NCBI RefSeq assembly: GCF_006716345.1
Contig: NZ_VFOX01000001.1
Span: forward strand, 1,054,001 to 1,118,000
Length of the DNA: 64,000 nt
Direction of reading: 5' to 3'
DNA from: Microbacterium saperdae
GTDB lineage: Bacteria; Actinomycetota; Actinomycetes; Actinomycetales; Microbacteriaceae
Shown here in pieces: positions 9,427 through 18,685 of the stretch. Within the stretch, counting starts at the first letter, position 1; each line of letters begins with the position of its first letter. Under the pieces are notes generated by a model, which saw nothing but the letters and a program-made list of their open reading frames with translations, was not told where the DNA came from and ran no database searches. Made by a program: the position numbers and the translations under genes.

Positions 9427-9665
9427 TAGACTTTGCCGGGCTCCGGAGCGTCATGCTCTGGACCGAAAGAGGATTCACTTCCCACCCGCGCTTGCCGTTC
9501 AAGGCTACCGGGTCTTGCACTCCACCGGCTCCGCTCGTACGAGGGATCCGGCAGGTAGGGTGCAGAGCCGGCGTCTGAATGCCGGTGGGTGGGGGACGAT
9601 TCCGATTTCGCCCGTGATGCAGACAGCGTCACGGTGGCCGAAACACATCGTCTAAGGAGTTCCGC
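9427..9665 (+). promoter_or_regulatory. infC promoter and ~225-base leader
   Basis: TAGACT at 9427-9432 is a likely -10, giving a leader of about 225 bases before infC, consistent with the long regulated leaders of IF3-L35-L20 operons. The leader contains CTCGTACGAG and CCGGC-N8-GCCGG potential hairpins and ends in AAGGAG (9654-9659), 6 bases before the AUC start codon. Binding of L20 or IF3 autoregulation is inferred from other bacteria, not seen. Confidence 0.45.
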
Positions 9666-10292
<627 letters not shown>

Positions 10293-10364
10293 CTCCCGCC
10301 CCCAGACTCCCGCACCGCGGGTTGACAACGTCGCCTGAGAAGGCGCATGACGAAGGAAGAGAAG

Positions 10365-10559
10365 ATGCCGAAGCAGAAGACCCACTCGGGTGCTAAGAAG
10401 CGCTTCAAGATCACCGGCAGCGGAAAGCTGAAGAAGCAGCAGGCCGGGATGCGCCACAACCTCGAGCACAAGTCGAGCCGTCGCACCCGTCGTCTGAACC
10501 AGGACCAGGTGCTGTCGAAGGCTGACACCAAGGTCGCCAAGAAGCTTCTCGGCCGCTGA
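10365..10559 (+). CDS. rpmI: 50S ribosomal protein L35
   Basis: 64-residue basic ribosomal protein L35, normal length, with the family start [20 protein letters not shown]. The ATG at 10365 follows GAAGGAAGAGAAG (ribosome site AAGGAAGAG) and was preferred to an in-frame ATG at 10347, which would add six non-conserved residues. Middle gene of infC-rpmI-rplT. Confidence 0.97.
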   Translation: MPKQKTHSGAKKRFKITGSGKLKKQQAGMRHNLEHKSSRRTRRLNQDQVLSKADTKVAKKLLGR

Positions 10560-10591
10560 CGCGCCCGACGCACGAATAGGAACATAGGAAA

Positions 10592-10978
10592 ATGGCAAGA
10601 GTCAAGCGGGCAGTAAACGCCCACAAGAAGCGCCGGGTCATCCTCGAGCGCGCCAAGGGTTACCGCGGTCAGCGTTCGCGCCTCTACCGCAAGGCCAAAG
10701 AGCAGGTCATCCACTCGCTGGTCTACTCGTACCGTGACCGTCGCAAGCGCAAGGGCGACTTCCGTCGTCTGTGGATCCAGCGCATCAACGCTGCGGCTCG
10801 CCTGAACGGCATGACGTACAACCGCTTCATCCAGGGCCTCGGCCTCGCGGGTGTCACGGTCGACCGTCGCATGCTCGCCGACCTCGCGGTCAACGATGCA
10901 GCGACGTTCGCGACGCTGGTCGAGACGGCGAAGAAGGCTCTGCCTTCCGACGTCAACGCACCGAAGTCGGCTGCGTAA
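10592..10978 (+). CDS. rplT: 50S ribosomal protein L20
   Basis: 128-residue L20, an early 23S rRNA-binding assembly protein and in many bacteria the repressor of its own operon. It has the usual start [19 protein letters not shown], the long basic helix ([20 protein letters not shown]) and the globular C domain ([23 protein letters not shown]). Ribosome site AGGAACATAGGA precedes the ATG. Last gene of the operon; a strong hairpin follows 17 bases after the stop. Confidence 0.97.
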   Translation: MARVKRAVNAHKKRRVILERAKGYRGQRSRLYRKAKEQVIHSLVYSYRDRRKRKGDFRRLWIQRINAAARLNGMTYNRFIQGLGLAGVTVDRRMLADLAVNDAATFATLVETAKKALPSDVNAPKSAA

Positions 10979-10995
10979 GCATCAGACGCTGCACA

Positions 10996-11021
10996 GGGCG
11001 CTCTCCTTCGGGAGGGCGCCC
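10996..11021 (+). terminator. Hairpin terminator of infC-rpmI-rplT
   Basis: GGGCGCTCTCC (10996-11006), TTCG tetraloop, GGAGGGCGCCC (11011-11021): an 11-pair stem with one G-U pair, followed by the weak run TTCGTCG. It falls between rplT and the trmH-type gene, which has its own promoter. Confidence 0.75.
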
Positions 11022-11092
11022 TTCGTCGTCCGTGCGCGGCCGTCTGCGCGGATTGGCGTTTCCGGCGTCTCGCGCCTTCTAGACTGTGACAC

Positions 11093-11902
11093 GTGCTGGA
11101 GAACCCCCGGTCCCCCCGAGTCCGTGCTGTCGCGAAGCTGACCAAGCGCAGTGCGCGTACCGAGACAGGTCTGTTCCTTCTCGAAGGTCCGCAGGCGGTG
11201 CGTGAAGCGCTCACCTACCGGCCTGAGTCGATCGTGGAGCTGTTCGCGACGCCGACCGGATGGGAGAAGCATCCGGACATCCGGGCGAATGCCGCCGAGG
11301 CCGACATCGATGTCGAGTACGTCACCGAATACGTCCTGAACGCGATGGCAGACACGGTCACCCCGCAGGGGCTGATCGCGGTCGTCCGACAGATGCCGAC
11401 CTCCGTGCGCGACGTGTTCGCCGCGGGTCCCCGCCTCGTCGCGATCTGCGAAGAGGTGCGCGATCCGGGCAACCTCGGCACGATCATCCGTGCGGCCGAT
11501 GCCGCTGGGGCGGATGCCGTGGTGCTGACCGGTCGCACCGTCGACCCCTACAACCCCAAGGTCGTGCGCGCGACGACAGGCTCGCTGTTCCACCTGCCGG
11601 TCTCCGTCGCCGGTGATCTGGCCGATGTCGTCGACCGCGCCCACGCGGCAGGGCTCAACATCCTCGCAGCCGACGTCAAGGGCGATGACCTGCTCGCGGC
11701 GCGCGCCGACGGTCTGCTGGCCGAACCCACCGCCTGGCTTTTCGGCAACGAGGCCAGGGGCCTGGAGGACACGGCGTTGGAACTCGCCGACCGCGTGCTG
11801 AAGCTGCCGATCTTCGGTCGCGCCGAATCCCTGAACCTGGCGACCGCCGCCAGCGTGTGCCTGTATGAGAGTGCTTTCGCTCAGCGCGCCGCTGCGGGCT
11901 GA
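11093..11902 (+). CDS. TrmH/SpoU-family RNA 2'-O-methyltransferase
   Basis: 269-residue SPOUT methyltransferase that would 2'-O-methylate rRNA or tRNA with S-adenosylmethionine. An N-terminal substrate-binding domain (residues 1-100, RTETGLFLLEGPQAVREAL) precedes the knotted domain with motif 1 ICEEVRDPGNLGTIIRAADAAG, motif 2 WLFGNEARGLED and motif 3 PIFGRAESLNLATAASVCLYE. The GTG at 11093 is 7 bases after TAGACT (11080-11085), a leaderless arrangement. Position after rplT is conserved in actinobacteria (the tsnR-like gene of mycobacteria). The exact nucleotide target is not readable. Confidence 0.92.
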   Translation: MLENPRSPRVRAVAKLTKRSARTETGLFLLEGPQAVREALTYRPESIVELFATPTGWEKHPDIRANAAEADIDVEYVTEYVLNAMADTVTPQGLIAVVRQMPTSVRDVFAAGPRLVAICEEVRDPGNLGTIIRAADAAGADAVVLTGRTVDPYNPKVVRATTGSLFHLPVSVAGDLADVVDRAHAAGLNILAADVKGDDLLAARADGLLAEPTAWLFGNEARGLEDTALELADRVLKLPIFGRAESLNLATAASVCLYESAFAQRAAAG

Positions 11903-11926
11903 GCTGCGCGACGAGAGCCAGGGTCG

Positions 11927-12598
11927 ATGAGGATTCTGATCGTGGAGGACGACGAACGCGTCGCCGCCGCTCTCGATGCCTTCCTCGCACGATCCGGCTA
12001 TGCCACCGTGCGCGCCGCGGACGGTGCCCAGGCGCTCGATCTCCTCGATGCCGACACCGAAGTGGTGCTGCTGGACCTGGGCCTGCCCGATGTGGACGGC
12101 ATCGATCTGTGCCGACGGATCCGCGGACGCTCCGACGTACCGATCGTGGTGGTCACGGCGCGGAGCCAGGTCACCGAGCGCATCAAGGGTCTGCGCGCCG
12201 GCGCGGACGACTTCGTGGTGAAGCCGTACGACGTGCACGAGCTCCTCGCCCGCATCGAAGCGGTGACGCGGCGTTCGCGCGCGGTGCGCCCGGACTCCGA
12301 TACGCGGATCGTGGTGCACGAGGGTGAGGTGCAGATCGACCTGGTCGCCCGCCAGCTGATCGTCGACGACGTGCCTGTCGAACTGACCCGCAAGGAGTTC
12401 GACATCGTCGCCGTCCTTGCGCGCTATCCCGGTGTCGCGGTGCCCAAGGAACGTCTGATCCGTGAGGTGTGGAACACCGACTGGCGCGGCTTCGGCCACT
12501 CGCTCGAGGTGCATGTCGGCGCGATCCGTCGCAAGACCGGCGAACGCACGCTGATCGAGACCGTCCGTGGAGTCGGATATCGGCTGGCGGGCGCCTGA
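11927..12598 (+). CDS. OmpR/PhoB-type response regulator
   Basis: 223 residues: receiver domain (1-115) with acidic pair Asp8/Asp9, phospho-acceptor Asp50 (VLLDLGLPDVDG), Thr77 (VVVTARS) and Lys99 (VVKPYD), then a winged-helix DNA-binding domain (about 130-221; ELTRKEFDIVAVLARYPG, SLEVHVGAIRRKTG, ETVRGVGYRLAG). It forms an operon with a histidine kinase (3-base gap) and a TAXI-type binding lipoprotein. Direct repeats with 11-base spacing downstream of the cassette (14954-14982) are candidate binding sites. Stimulus unknown; the linked lipoprotein suggests sensing or uptake of an organic acid or amino acid. Confidence 0.93.
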   Translation: MRILIVEDDERVAAALDAFLARSGYATVRAADGAQALDLLDADTEVVLLDLGLPDVDGIDLCRRIRGRSDVPIVVVTARSQVTERIKGLRAGADDFVVKPYDVHELLARIEAVTRRSRAVRPDSDTRIVVHEGEVQIDLVARQLIVDDVPVELTRKEFDIVAVLARYPGVAVPKERLIREVWNTDWRGFGHSLEVHVGAIRRKTGERTLIETVRGVGYRLAGA

Positions 12599-12601
12599 AC
12601 G

Positions 12602-13978
12602 ATGCGCACCCGCCTCGTCATCGTGTTCCTCGTGCCGTTGATCGCGATCCTGCTGTCCCTGGGCGGAGCCACCGGACTCAGCGCGGCGCGCAGCATCCAG
12701 CAGGCGCTGTACACCGAGCAGCTGGGCGACCTCGGCTACTTCGTCACCAGCGCGCGGCAGGCGCTGAGTTCGGGGAGCGCGACCGTGATCGAGGGGGAGG
12801 CCCGGCGCTTCCAGGACGTGTACGGGATCGAGGTGGTGGTGTTCGATCTCACGGGTGCCGCCTGGGCGACGAGCGACCCCGGTCTCGAAGTGCTGGCGGA
12901 CAACGAGGCCGAGCGCGTGCGCCTCGCCCTCTCCGGGCGGAGAGCAGAGGCGCCGGAACCCGCATTCCCGTGGATCATCCCGGACACCGGCATGGTGGAG
13001 CCGGTGTTCGATGACGGCGATGTGATCGGTGCGGTCATGATCACGGCCGATGTCGAGGCGCCCCGTGCCGCCATCTTGCAGCAGATGCTGGTGCTGGGGG
13101 CGATCGCCGTCGTATCGATCATCCTCGGCGTGCTGCTCGTGTTCCAGCTCGCGCGCTGGGTGCTGTCGCCCGTGCGCCGCCTGGACGAGGCGATGATCGC
13201 GATCGAGCGCGGTGAGATGCACGCGCGGGTCTCGGAGGACACCGGTCCGCCGGAGCTGCGGCGCATGACCCGCGTCTTCAACGGGATGGCCGAAGAGATC
13301 GAACGTGTGCTCGCGCGGCAGCAGGAGTTCGCGCTGAACGCCTCGCATGAACTGCGCAACCCCCTCAACGCCCTGCTCCTTCGCGTCGAGCACCTGTCGA
13401 CGGGACTCGGCCCCGAGTGGCAGGGCGACGTGGAGGAGACCAGGGAAGAGGGGCGCCGGATGGCGCGCATCCTCGAGACACTGCTCGGGCTGGCGCGCAG
13501 AGGACAGGCGGACTCGATGTTCTCCGCCGTCGATCTGGCGGTCGTCGCCGCCCGGCGCGCCGACGCCTGGCGCGAGGTCGCCGCGCAGCGCGGCATCGTG
13601 TTCCGGATCGTCGGTGAGAGCGCGGTCGTGAGCGTGACGGATCGCACGATCGTCGAGAGCGCCCTGGACGCGGTGATCGACAACGCCGTCAAATTCTCGC
13701 CGGAGGGCGGAGCGATCGAGGTCGGAGCGCACCGGGAATCCGACACGGCGGTGATCACCGTCCGCGACCACGGCCCCGGGCTTCCGGACGACGAGGTCGG
13801 CTCCGCCACCGACCGGTTCTGGCGCAGCGCCGACAGCGGGGATACGCCGGGTTCAGGACTGGGGCTCGCGATCGCCACCGACCTCCTCTCGTCGATCGGG
13901 GCGGAACTGTCGGTCTCATCGCCCGAGGGCGGTGGCCTGATGGTCGCTCTCCAGGTGACGGAAGGGGTGATCGCGTGA
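12602..13978 (+). CDS. Membrane sensor histidine kinase
   Basis: 458 residues: two transmembrane helices (about 5-25 and 161-183) flank an extracytoplasmic sensor of about 135 residues; then HAMP (184-238), HisKA with phospho-acceptor His249 (NASHELRNPLNALLLRVEHL), and HATPase_c with N box DNAVKFSPEGG and G boxes DHGPGLPDDE and GSGLGLAIA. Complete kinase. It follows its response regulator by 3 bases and its stop is overlapped by the GTG of the TAXI lipoprotein, so all three are probably made together. Confidence 0.93.
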   Translation: MRTRLVIVFLVPLIAILLSLGGATGLSAARSIQQALYTEQLGDLGYFVTSARQALSSGSATVIEGEARRFQDVYGIEVVVFDLTGAAWATSDPGLEVLADNEAERVRLALSGRRAEAPEPAFPWIIPDTGMVEPVFDDGDVIGAVMITADVEAPRAAILQQMLVLGAIAVVSIILGVLLVFQLARWVLSPVRRLDEAMIAIERGEMHARVSEDTGPPELRRMTRVFNGMAEEIERVLARQQEFALNASHELRNPLNALLLRVEHLSTGLGPEWQGDVEETREEGRRMARILETLLGLARRGQADSMFSAVDLAVVAARRADAWREVAAQRGIVFRIVGESAVVSVTDRTIVESALDAVIDNAVKFSPEGGAIEVGAHRESDTAVITVRDHGPGLPDDEVGSATDRFWRSADSGDTPGSGLGLAIATDLLSSIGAELSVSSPEGGGLMVALQVTEGVIA

Positions 13979-14937
13979 GGGCGACGGGAAGACGGATCCT
14001 CGCCCTGGTCACGGTGACGGCCGTGGCGGTGGCTCTGAGCGCCTGCACGCAGCGAGCGAGCGAGTGGGGGGACGGTACCGCCGTGATCGCCGGCGGAGGA
14101 TCGACCGGCGTCTACTTCGACTACGGGAGCCACCTCGCCGCGGAGCTCACCGAGACGCTCGGGGTCCGTGCGACGGTCGAGGAGACAGACGGTTCCGTCG
14201 AGAATCTGCTGCAGGTGGGCGGCGGTGAGGCGATGCTCGGGTTCGCGCAGGGGGATGCGGCGGCGGATGCCGTGGCCGGCGTCGGCGCTTTCGACGATCC
14301 GCTCCCTGTGCGGACGGTGGCGCGGCTGTACGACGAGTATCTGCACATCGTGGTGCGCGCCGACTCGGAGGTGGAGGGCGTCCCCGACCTCGTGGGGAAG
14401 ACCGTGTCGTTGGGCGCGGAGAACTCCGGAGTCAACGTGATCGCACGCCGGGTGCTCGATGCGGCGGGGGTCGACGTCGCCTCGGTGCGCAATCCGCAGC
14501 TGGACCTGCAGGAGTCCATCCGGGCGATGGAGCGGGCGGAGATCGACGGATTCTTCTGGGTGGGCGGGCTGCCGACCCCGGGCATCCAGGATCTCGCGTC
14601 GGATCTGCCGGTGCGTCTGCTCCCCGTCGAGCAGGAGTGGGTCAATGCCGTCAACGATCACTACTCCGACGTCTACCGCACTGCGGACTTCCCGGCGGGC
14701 ACCTACGGGCTCACCGCACCGGCGCCGACGATGGCCGTGCCGAACTATCTCATCACGTCGGCATCCACACCGGACGCGGTGGTGCGCGATGTGCTGAGGA
14801 CGCTCTTCGACGCCCGCTCGCGCATCGCGGTGGAAGTGCCGGCAGCGGCGCTGCTGAACCGACGACAGGCGATCTTCACGGCACCGGTGGATCTGCACCC
14901 CGGCGCGGTGGAGTACTACCGCGAGACCCGGCGCTGA
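13975..14937 (+). CDS. TAXI-family substrate-binding lipoprotein
   Basis: 320 residues of the TAXI (TRAP-associated extracytoplasmic immunogenic) solute-binding type: lipoprotein signal with lipobox LSAC (Cys24), then GGGSTGVYFDYGSHLAAEL, VEETDGSVENLLQVGGGEAMLGFAQGD and later DGFFWVGGLPTPGIQDLA, all typical of the family. TAXI proteins normally deliver glutamate-like or dicarboxylate ligands to TRAP permeases, but no TRAP membrane gene is present. Overlap with the kinase (GTGA) suggests it works as a ligand-presenting accessory sensor, as in some TAXI/two-component pairs. That role is inference; an unlinked TRAP permease is the alternative. Confidence 0.85.
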   Translation: MRATGRRILALVTVTAVAVALSACTQRASEWGDGTAVIAGGGSTGVYFDYGSHLAAELTETLGVRATVEETDGSVENLLQVGGGEAMLGFAQGDAAADAVAGVGAFDDPLPVRTVARLYDEYLHIVVRADSEVEGVPDLVGKTVSLGAENSGVNVIARRVLDAAGVDVASVRNPQLDLQESIRAMERAEIDGFFWVGGLPTPGIQDLASDLPVRLLPVEQEWVNAVNDHYSDVYRTADFPAGTYGLTAPAPTMAVPNYLITSASTPDAVVRDVLRTLFDARSRIAVEVPAAALLNRRQAIFTAPVDLHPGAVEYYRETRR

Positions 14938-14953
14938 GCGCGCGCGACCACTC

Positions 14954-14982
14954 CTCAAGAAATACTCAAGAACTCTCACGGA
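14954..14982 (+). promoter_or_regulatory. Tandem direct repeats, candidate response-regulator site
   Basis: CTCAAGAA occurs at 14954-14961 and again at 14965-14972 (11-base period), followed by the related CTCACGGA at 14975-14982. Direct repeats with about one helical turn spacing are the usual target form of OmpR/PhoB regulators. They lie 17 bases after the TAXI gene and upstream of the small ORF at 15005 and the ABC transporter operon. Confidence 0.4.
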
Positions 14983-15004
14983 GCGCTCGGGCTCTGTCAC
15001 TCTG

Positions 15005-15181
15005 ATGTCGATCACGCTCGATTCGACGGAGAATCCCGATGCCCATGAGTTCGTGCCGCACATCAAGGCAGAGGCGTTCTCCCTCCCTCGAAACCGTCGT
15101 GTTCGCGCCCGTTCGGGCGCACGCTGGACGGCGACGCCAGGGGGACAATCGCTCCAGCTGCGGGGGTCCCGCGGCCCGTGA
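15005..15181 (+). CDS. Possible 58-residue small protein
   Basis: A short open frame starting with ATG at 15005, 22 bases after the direct repeats. Its first 27 codons follow the strong G/C third-position preference of neighbouring genes and include the run DSTENPDAHEF; the second half is Arg/Gly-rich and less gene-like. No ribosome site is seen, so it would have to be leaderless. It may be a small regulated gene, a remnant or chance. The remaining bases to 15301 hold no other convincing feature apart from the promoter of the next gene. Confidence 0.25.
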   Translation: MSITLDSTENPDAHEFVPHIKAEAFSLPRNRRVRARSGARWTATPGGQSLQLRGSRGP

Positions 15182-15301
15182 GGGACGGTCCGCGGGACAC
15201 CTGTGCCCGCACGGCGATCACCGGCGTCCTCGGCATTACGAACGTGTAAATCTCGCCCCGTTTGTGTGGAGCGAGCAACAGCACGTGGCTAGTTTGGAGA
15301 A

Positions 15302-16051
15302 ATGATGACCTCAGGTACGGCCCTCGTCGTGGTAGAGAACGTCCAGAAGCACTATGGCGATTTCCAGGCACTGACCGACATCGATCTCACGGTGAACTCC
15401 GGCGAGGTCGTGGTCGTGATCGGTCCGTCCGGTTCCGGCAAGTCGACGCTCTGCCGCACCATCAATCGGCTCGAGACGATCACCAGCGGCTCGATCCGCA
15501 TCGATGGCAAGGAGCTCCCCGCCGAGGGCAAGGGGCTCGCGAACCTCCGCGCCGACGTCGGGATGGTGTTCCAGTCCTTCAACCTCTTCGCGCACCTCAC
15601 GATCCTCGAGAACGTGACGCTCGGACCGATCAAGGTCCGTGGCCTCAAGAAGGCGGATGCCGAGAAGGAGGCGATGGTGCTGCTCGAGCGTGTGGGCATC
15701 GCGAAGCAGGCGTCGAAGCTTCCCGCTCAGCTCTCCGGTGGTCAGCAGCAGCGTGTGGCGATCGCCCGCGCTCTGGCCATGCAGCCCAAGGTGATGCTGT
15801 TCGACGAGCCGACCAGCGCGCTCGACCCCGAGATGATCAACGAGGTCCTCGACGTGATGGTCGATCTCGCCCACGACGGGATGACGATGATCGTCGTCAC
15901 CCACGAGATGGGCTTCGCCCGCAAGGCGGCCGACCGCGTCGTCTTCATGGCCGACGGTCGGATCGTGGAAGAGGCCACGCCGGAGGAGTTCTTCACGAAC
16001 CCGAAGAGCGACCGCGCCAAGGACTTCCTCTCGAAGCTCCTCACGCACTGA
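15302..16051 (+). CDS. gluA: Amino-acid (glutamate-type) ABC transporter ATP-binding protein
   Basis: 249-residue ATPase of the polar amino-acid ABC class. Walker [17 protein letters not shown]-loop [11 protein letters not shown], signature [15 protein letters not shown], Walker [15 protein letters not shown] and switch His in [15 protein letters not shown] are all intact. It would power uptake through the two permeases downstream. Gene order ATPase, binding protein, two permeases equals gluABCD of corynebacteria; the symbol follows that order and the ligand is not proven. ATG 15302 is 6 bases after TAGTTT (15290-15295), a leaderless pattern. Confidence 0.9.
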   Translation: MMTSGTALVVVENVQKHYGDFQALTDIDLTVNSGEVVVVIGPSGSGKSTLCRTINRLETITSGSIRIDGKELPAEGKGLANLRADVGMVFQSFNLFAHLTILENVTLGPIKVRGLKKADAEKEAMVLLERVGIAKQASKLPAQLSGGQQQRVAIARALAMQPKVMLFDEPTSALDPEMINEVLDVMVDLAHDGMTMIVVTHEMGFARKAADRVVFMADGRIVEEATPEEFFTNPKSDRAKDFLSKLLTH

Positions 16052-16094
16052 TCGCACCCAGACCCTGCACACACAGCACACGAAGGAGACGCAC

Positions 16095-17009
16095 ATGCGA
16101 CGCACACGGACACTGGCAGGCATCGGAATCGCAGCCACAGCGCTGCTGGCACTCACGGCCTGCAACAGCGGCAGCCCGTCCAGCCCCGGAGCCGGAACCG
16201 GCGGTGAGGAAGGCGGCGGCGAGGAGAGCACCTGGTTCGAGGTCGCCACGGACGTGCAGCTCGAGGGCAGCCCCACGTTCGACGCCATCAAGGAACGCGA
16301 CAAGGTCGTCATCGGCGTCAAGGAGGACCAGCCCGGTCTCGGATACCTCGACGTCACCTCGGGGGATCGCACCGGCTTCGACGTCGACATCGCCCGCTGG
16401 ATCGCCGCATCGCTCGGCTACGACGAGGACAAGATCGAGTTCAAGCCGATCGCCTCGGCGAACCGCGAGCAGGCCATCGTGAACGGCGACATCGACTACT
16501 ACGTCGGCACCTACTCGATCAACGACAAGCGCAAGGAGCTCATCGACTTCGCCGGCCCCTACTTCGTCACCGGTCAGGGCCTCCTGATCGCGGCGGATGC
16601 GGAAGACGCTGACGCTCTCGAGGACTTCAACGGCAAGACCGTCTGCTCGGCGACCGGCTCCACGCCGATCCAGAACATCAAGGCGAACTTCCCCGATATC
16701 AAGACGCAGGAGTACGACCTGTACTCGGCCTGCGTGCAGGACCTGATCGACGGCAAGGTCGACGCGGTCACCACCGACCAGGCGATCCTGATCGGCTACG
16801 CCGCTCAGTACCCGGACGACGTCAAGGTCACCGGTGGTCTGTTCACCGAGGAGAACTACGGCGTCGGACTCGCCAAGGGCGATGACGTGCTGCGCACGCA
16901 CATCAACGAGCTGTTCACCGACGGTGGCGACATCTGGCAGGCCATCTTCGACAAGAACCTGGGTTCCTCGGGTATCGAGGTCGAGCAGCCGGCAGTCGAC
17001 GCGTACTGA
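16095..17009 (+). CDS. gluB: Amino-acid ABC transporter substrate-binding lipoprotein
   Basis: 304-residue extracytoplasmic receptor of family 3: Arg-rich signal peptide with lipobox LTAC (Cys23), Gly/Ser/Glu-rich linker to about residue 45, then the two-lobe domain with IGVKEDQPGLGYLD, GFDVDIARWIAASLG, YYVGTYSINDKRKELIDFAGPY and DAVTTDQAILIGYA. The ligand-contact pattern resembles glutamate/aspartate receptors. AAGGAG lies 8 bases before the ATG. A strong hairpin after the stop probably lets this gene be expressed above the permeases. Confidence 0.9.
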   Translation: MRRTRTLAGIGIAATALLALTACNSGSPSSPGAGTGGEEGGGEESTWFEVATDVQLEGSPTFDAIKERDKVVIGVKEDQPGLGYLDVTSGDRTGFDVDIARWIAASLGYDEDKIEFKPIASANREQAIVNGDIDYYVGTYSINDKRKELIDFAGPYFVTGQGLLIAADAEDADALEDFNGKTVCSATGSTPIQNIKANFPDIKTQEYDLYSACVQDLIDGKVDAVTTDQAILIGYAAQYPDDVKVTGGLFTEENYGVGLAKGDDVLRTHINELFTDGGDIWQAIFDKNLGSSGIEVEQPAVDAY

Positions 17010-17019
17010 TCTGACACAC

Positions 17020-17049
17020 GGGGCGGCCTTCCTCCGCGGAGGCCGCCCC
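17020..17049 (+). terminator. Intra-operon hairpin after gluB
   Basis: GGGGCGGCCT (17020-17029) pairs perfectly with AGGCCGCCCC (17040-17049) across a 10-base loop. No U-run follows, and the gluC ribosome site AGGGAGGG lies just beyond, so partial termination or 3'-end stabilisation of gluAB mRNA is likely. Confidence 0.65.
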
Positions 17050-17075
17050 ACCCAGCCTGAAGAAGGGAGGGTGGC

Positions 17076-17732
17076 GTGGACGTCATCTTCGGCAACCTCG
17101 ACCTGTGGGGAAAGGCGATCGGCAACACGCTGCTCGTCTTCTTCATCGGCGGCATCATCGCGTTGGTGCTCGGCATCATCGTCGGCGCCATGCGCGTCTC
17201 TCCGATCCCGATCGCCCGGGGCGTCGGCACGTTGTACGTCAACATCGTGCGCAACACCCCGCTGACCCTCGTCTTCTTCTTCTTCGTGTTCGGCTACCCG
17301 CAGCTCGGCCTGCCGGACCTGTCGAACACCGTGCTCGGCATCCTCGCGATCGGCATCTACACCGCCACCTACGTCGCCGAGGTGCTGCGCGCGGGTATCA
17401 ACACCGTCCCGGTGGGGCAGGCCGAAGCGGCTCGTGCCATCGGACTGCCGTTCGGGCAGGTGATGACGCTCGTCATCCTTCCCCAGGCATTCCGCTCGGT
17501 GGTGCCTCCGATGATGAGCGTGTTCATCGCGCTCCTCAAGAACACCACCGTCGCTGCCGGCTTCTCGATCGCCGAACTCGCAGCACTCCGCTCCACGATC
17601 AACGACTCCGCCGACCGACCGGGAAACCCCATGGAGGTCCTGCTCTGGGTCGCCGTGGTCTTCGTGATCCTGGTCCTGCTGATGAGCTGGCTGCAACGCC
17701 ATCTCGAGAACCGATGGAGGATCGCGCGATGA
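17076..17732 (+). CDS. gluC: Amino-acid ABC transporter permease (GluC-type)
   Basis: 218-residue HisMQ/GlnP-type permease with about five transmembrane helices and the ATPase-coupling EAA loop VPVGQAEAARAIGLPFGQVMTLVILPQA. The family N-terminal signature GNTLLVFFIGG and the motif VRNTPLTLVFFFF are present. GTG 17076 was chosen because AGGGAGGG lies 5 bases upstream. Its stop is overlapped by the next permease (ATGA). It pairs with that permease to form the channel. Confidence 0.9.
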   Translation: MDVIFGNLDLWGKAIGNTLLVFFIGGIIALVLGIIVGAMRVSPIPIARGVGTLYVNIVRNTPLTLVFFFFVFGYPQLGLPDLSNTVLGILAIGIYTATYVAEVLRAGINTVPVGQAEAARAIGLPFGQVMTLVILPQAFRSVVPPMMSVFIALLKNTTVAAGFSIAELAALRSTINDSADRPGNPMEVLLWVAVVFVILVLLMSWLQRHLENRWRIAR

Positions 17733-18652
17733 GTTCCGTACTGTACGACGTCCCTGGTCCTCGGGCGATCGCCCGCAACCGCATCCTCGCCATCGTCACG
17801 ATCGCCGTCGTGCTCGCCGTGGTGGGCTTCGTGATCCTGCGGATGTTCGAGACCGGGCAGTTCTCTGCCGAGAAGTGGTACGTCTTCACGTTCTCCAACG
17901 TGTGGATGGGCATCCTCAAGGCACTGGGCAACACCCTGGCCGCCTTCGCGCTGGCCGCCGTGCTCAGCATCATCCTCGGATTCCTGCTCGCGATCGGTCG
18001 GCTCTCGGAGCACGCCTGGGTGCGCATCCCGGTGACCGCGATCACCGAGCTGTTCCGCGCCGTGCCCGTTCTGGTCTTCATGATGCTGCTGTACTACGGG
18101 CTCCCCGTCGTCGGAGTGAAGATGGACCCGTACTGGGCCGTCGTCATCGCGCTCATGGCATACAACGGCTCGGTGCTCGCCGAGGTGCTGCGTGCCGGCA
18201 TCGAATCGCTCCCGCGGGGACAGAAGGAGGCCGGCTACGCGATCGGTCTCCGCAAGAGCGGCGTCATGCGCCTGATCCTGCTTCCGCAGGCGATCCGGGC
18301 CATGCTCCCGGTCATCGTCGCCCAGCTGGTCGTCACGATGAAGGACACCGCGCTCGGCTTCATCATCACGTACCCCGAGCTGCTGTACTACGCCAAGCAG
18401 CTGACCTCGCAGCAGGGCCGTCCGATCCTGCAGTCGGCGTTCGTCATCGGCGGCATCTACATCATCATGTGCCTGATCCTCTCGGGCATCGCGCGCTGGG
18501 TCGAGATCCGCACGCGGCGCTCGCCGAAGATCTCGGCGATCGTCGGGGGCGGGAACCCCGCCGCGGATGATGAGTCGACGCTCACCGAAGTCATCGCACT
18601 CCAGCGAGGTGCGGGGAAGTTCGACATGGGGAACGGGCCGGGCGCCGTCTGA
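17729..18652 (+). CDS. gluD: Amino-acid ABC transporter permease (GluD-type)
   Basis: 307-residue permease partner: a longer N-terminus with an extra helix (about residues 20-42), then the channel domain with LGNTLAAFALAAVLS, ELFRAVPVLVFMMLLYYGLP and EAA loop LPRGQKEAGYAIGLRKSGVMRLILLPQA. A 40-residue hydrophilic C-terminal tail extends into the cytoplasm. Fused to gluC by ATGA overlap. Last gene of the transporter operon; pheS begins 33 bases later with its own promoter. Confidence 0.9.
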   Translation: MSSVLYDVPGPRAIARNRILAIVTIAVVLAVVGFVILRMFETGQFSAEKWYVFTFSNVWMGILKALGNTLAAFALAAVLSIILGFLLAIGRLSEHAWVRIPVTAITELFRAVPVLVFMMLLYYGLPVVGVKMDPYWAVVIALMAYNGSVLAEVLRAGIESLPRGQKEAGYAIGLRKSGVMRLILLPQAIRAMLPVIVAQLVVTMKDTALGFIITYPELLYYAKQLTSQQGRPILQSAFVIGGIYIIMCLILSGIARWVEIRTRRSPKISAIVGGGNPAADDESTLTEVIALQRGAGKFDMGNGPGAV

Positions 18653-18685
18653 CCCCGTCGCCCCGCGCCGGTAGACTCCTATCTC

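Noticed and set aside
10982..13771. 929-residue minus-strand open frame
   Set aside because: Antisense shadow of trmH-type, response-regulator and kinase genes; high-GC codon bias creates long antisense frames.
15039..15305. 88-residue plus-strand frame before gluA
   Set aside because: Arg/Ser/His-rich, no ribosome site or -10 at its start, and it runs into the gluA promoter.
18653..18685. Phe leader peptide or T-box before pheS
   Set aside because: The 33-base gap is too short and holds a leaderless -10 instead.
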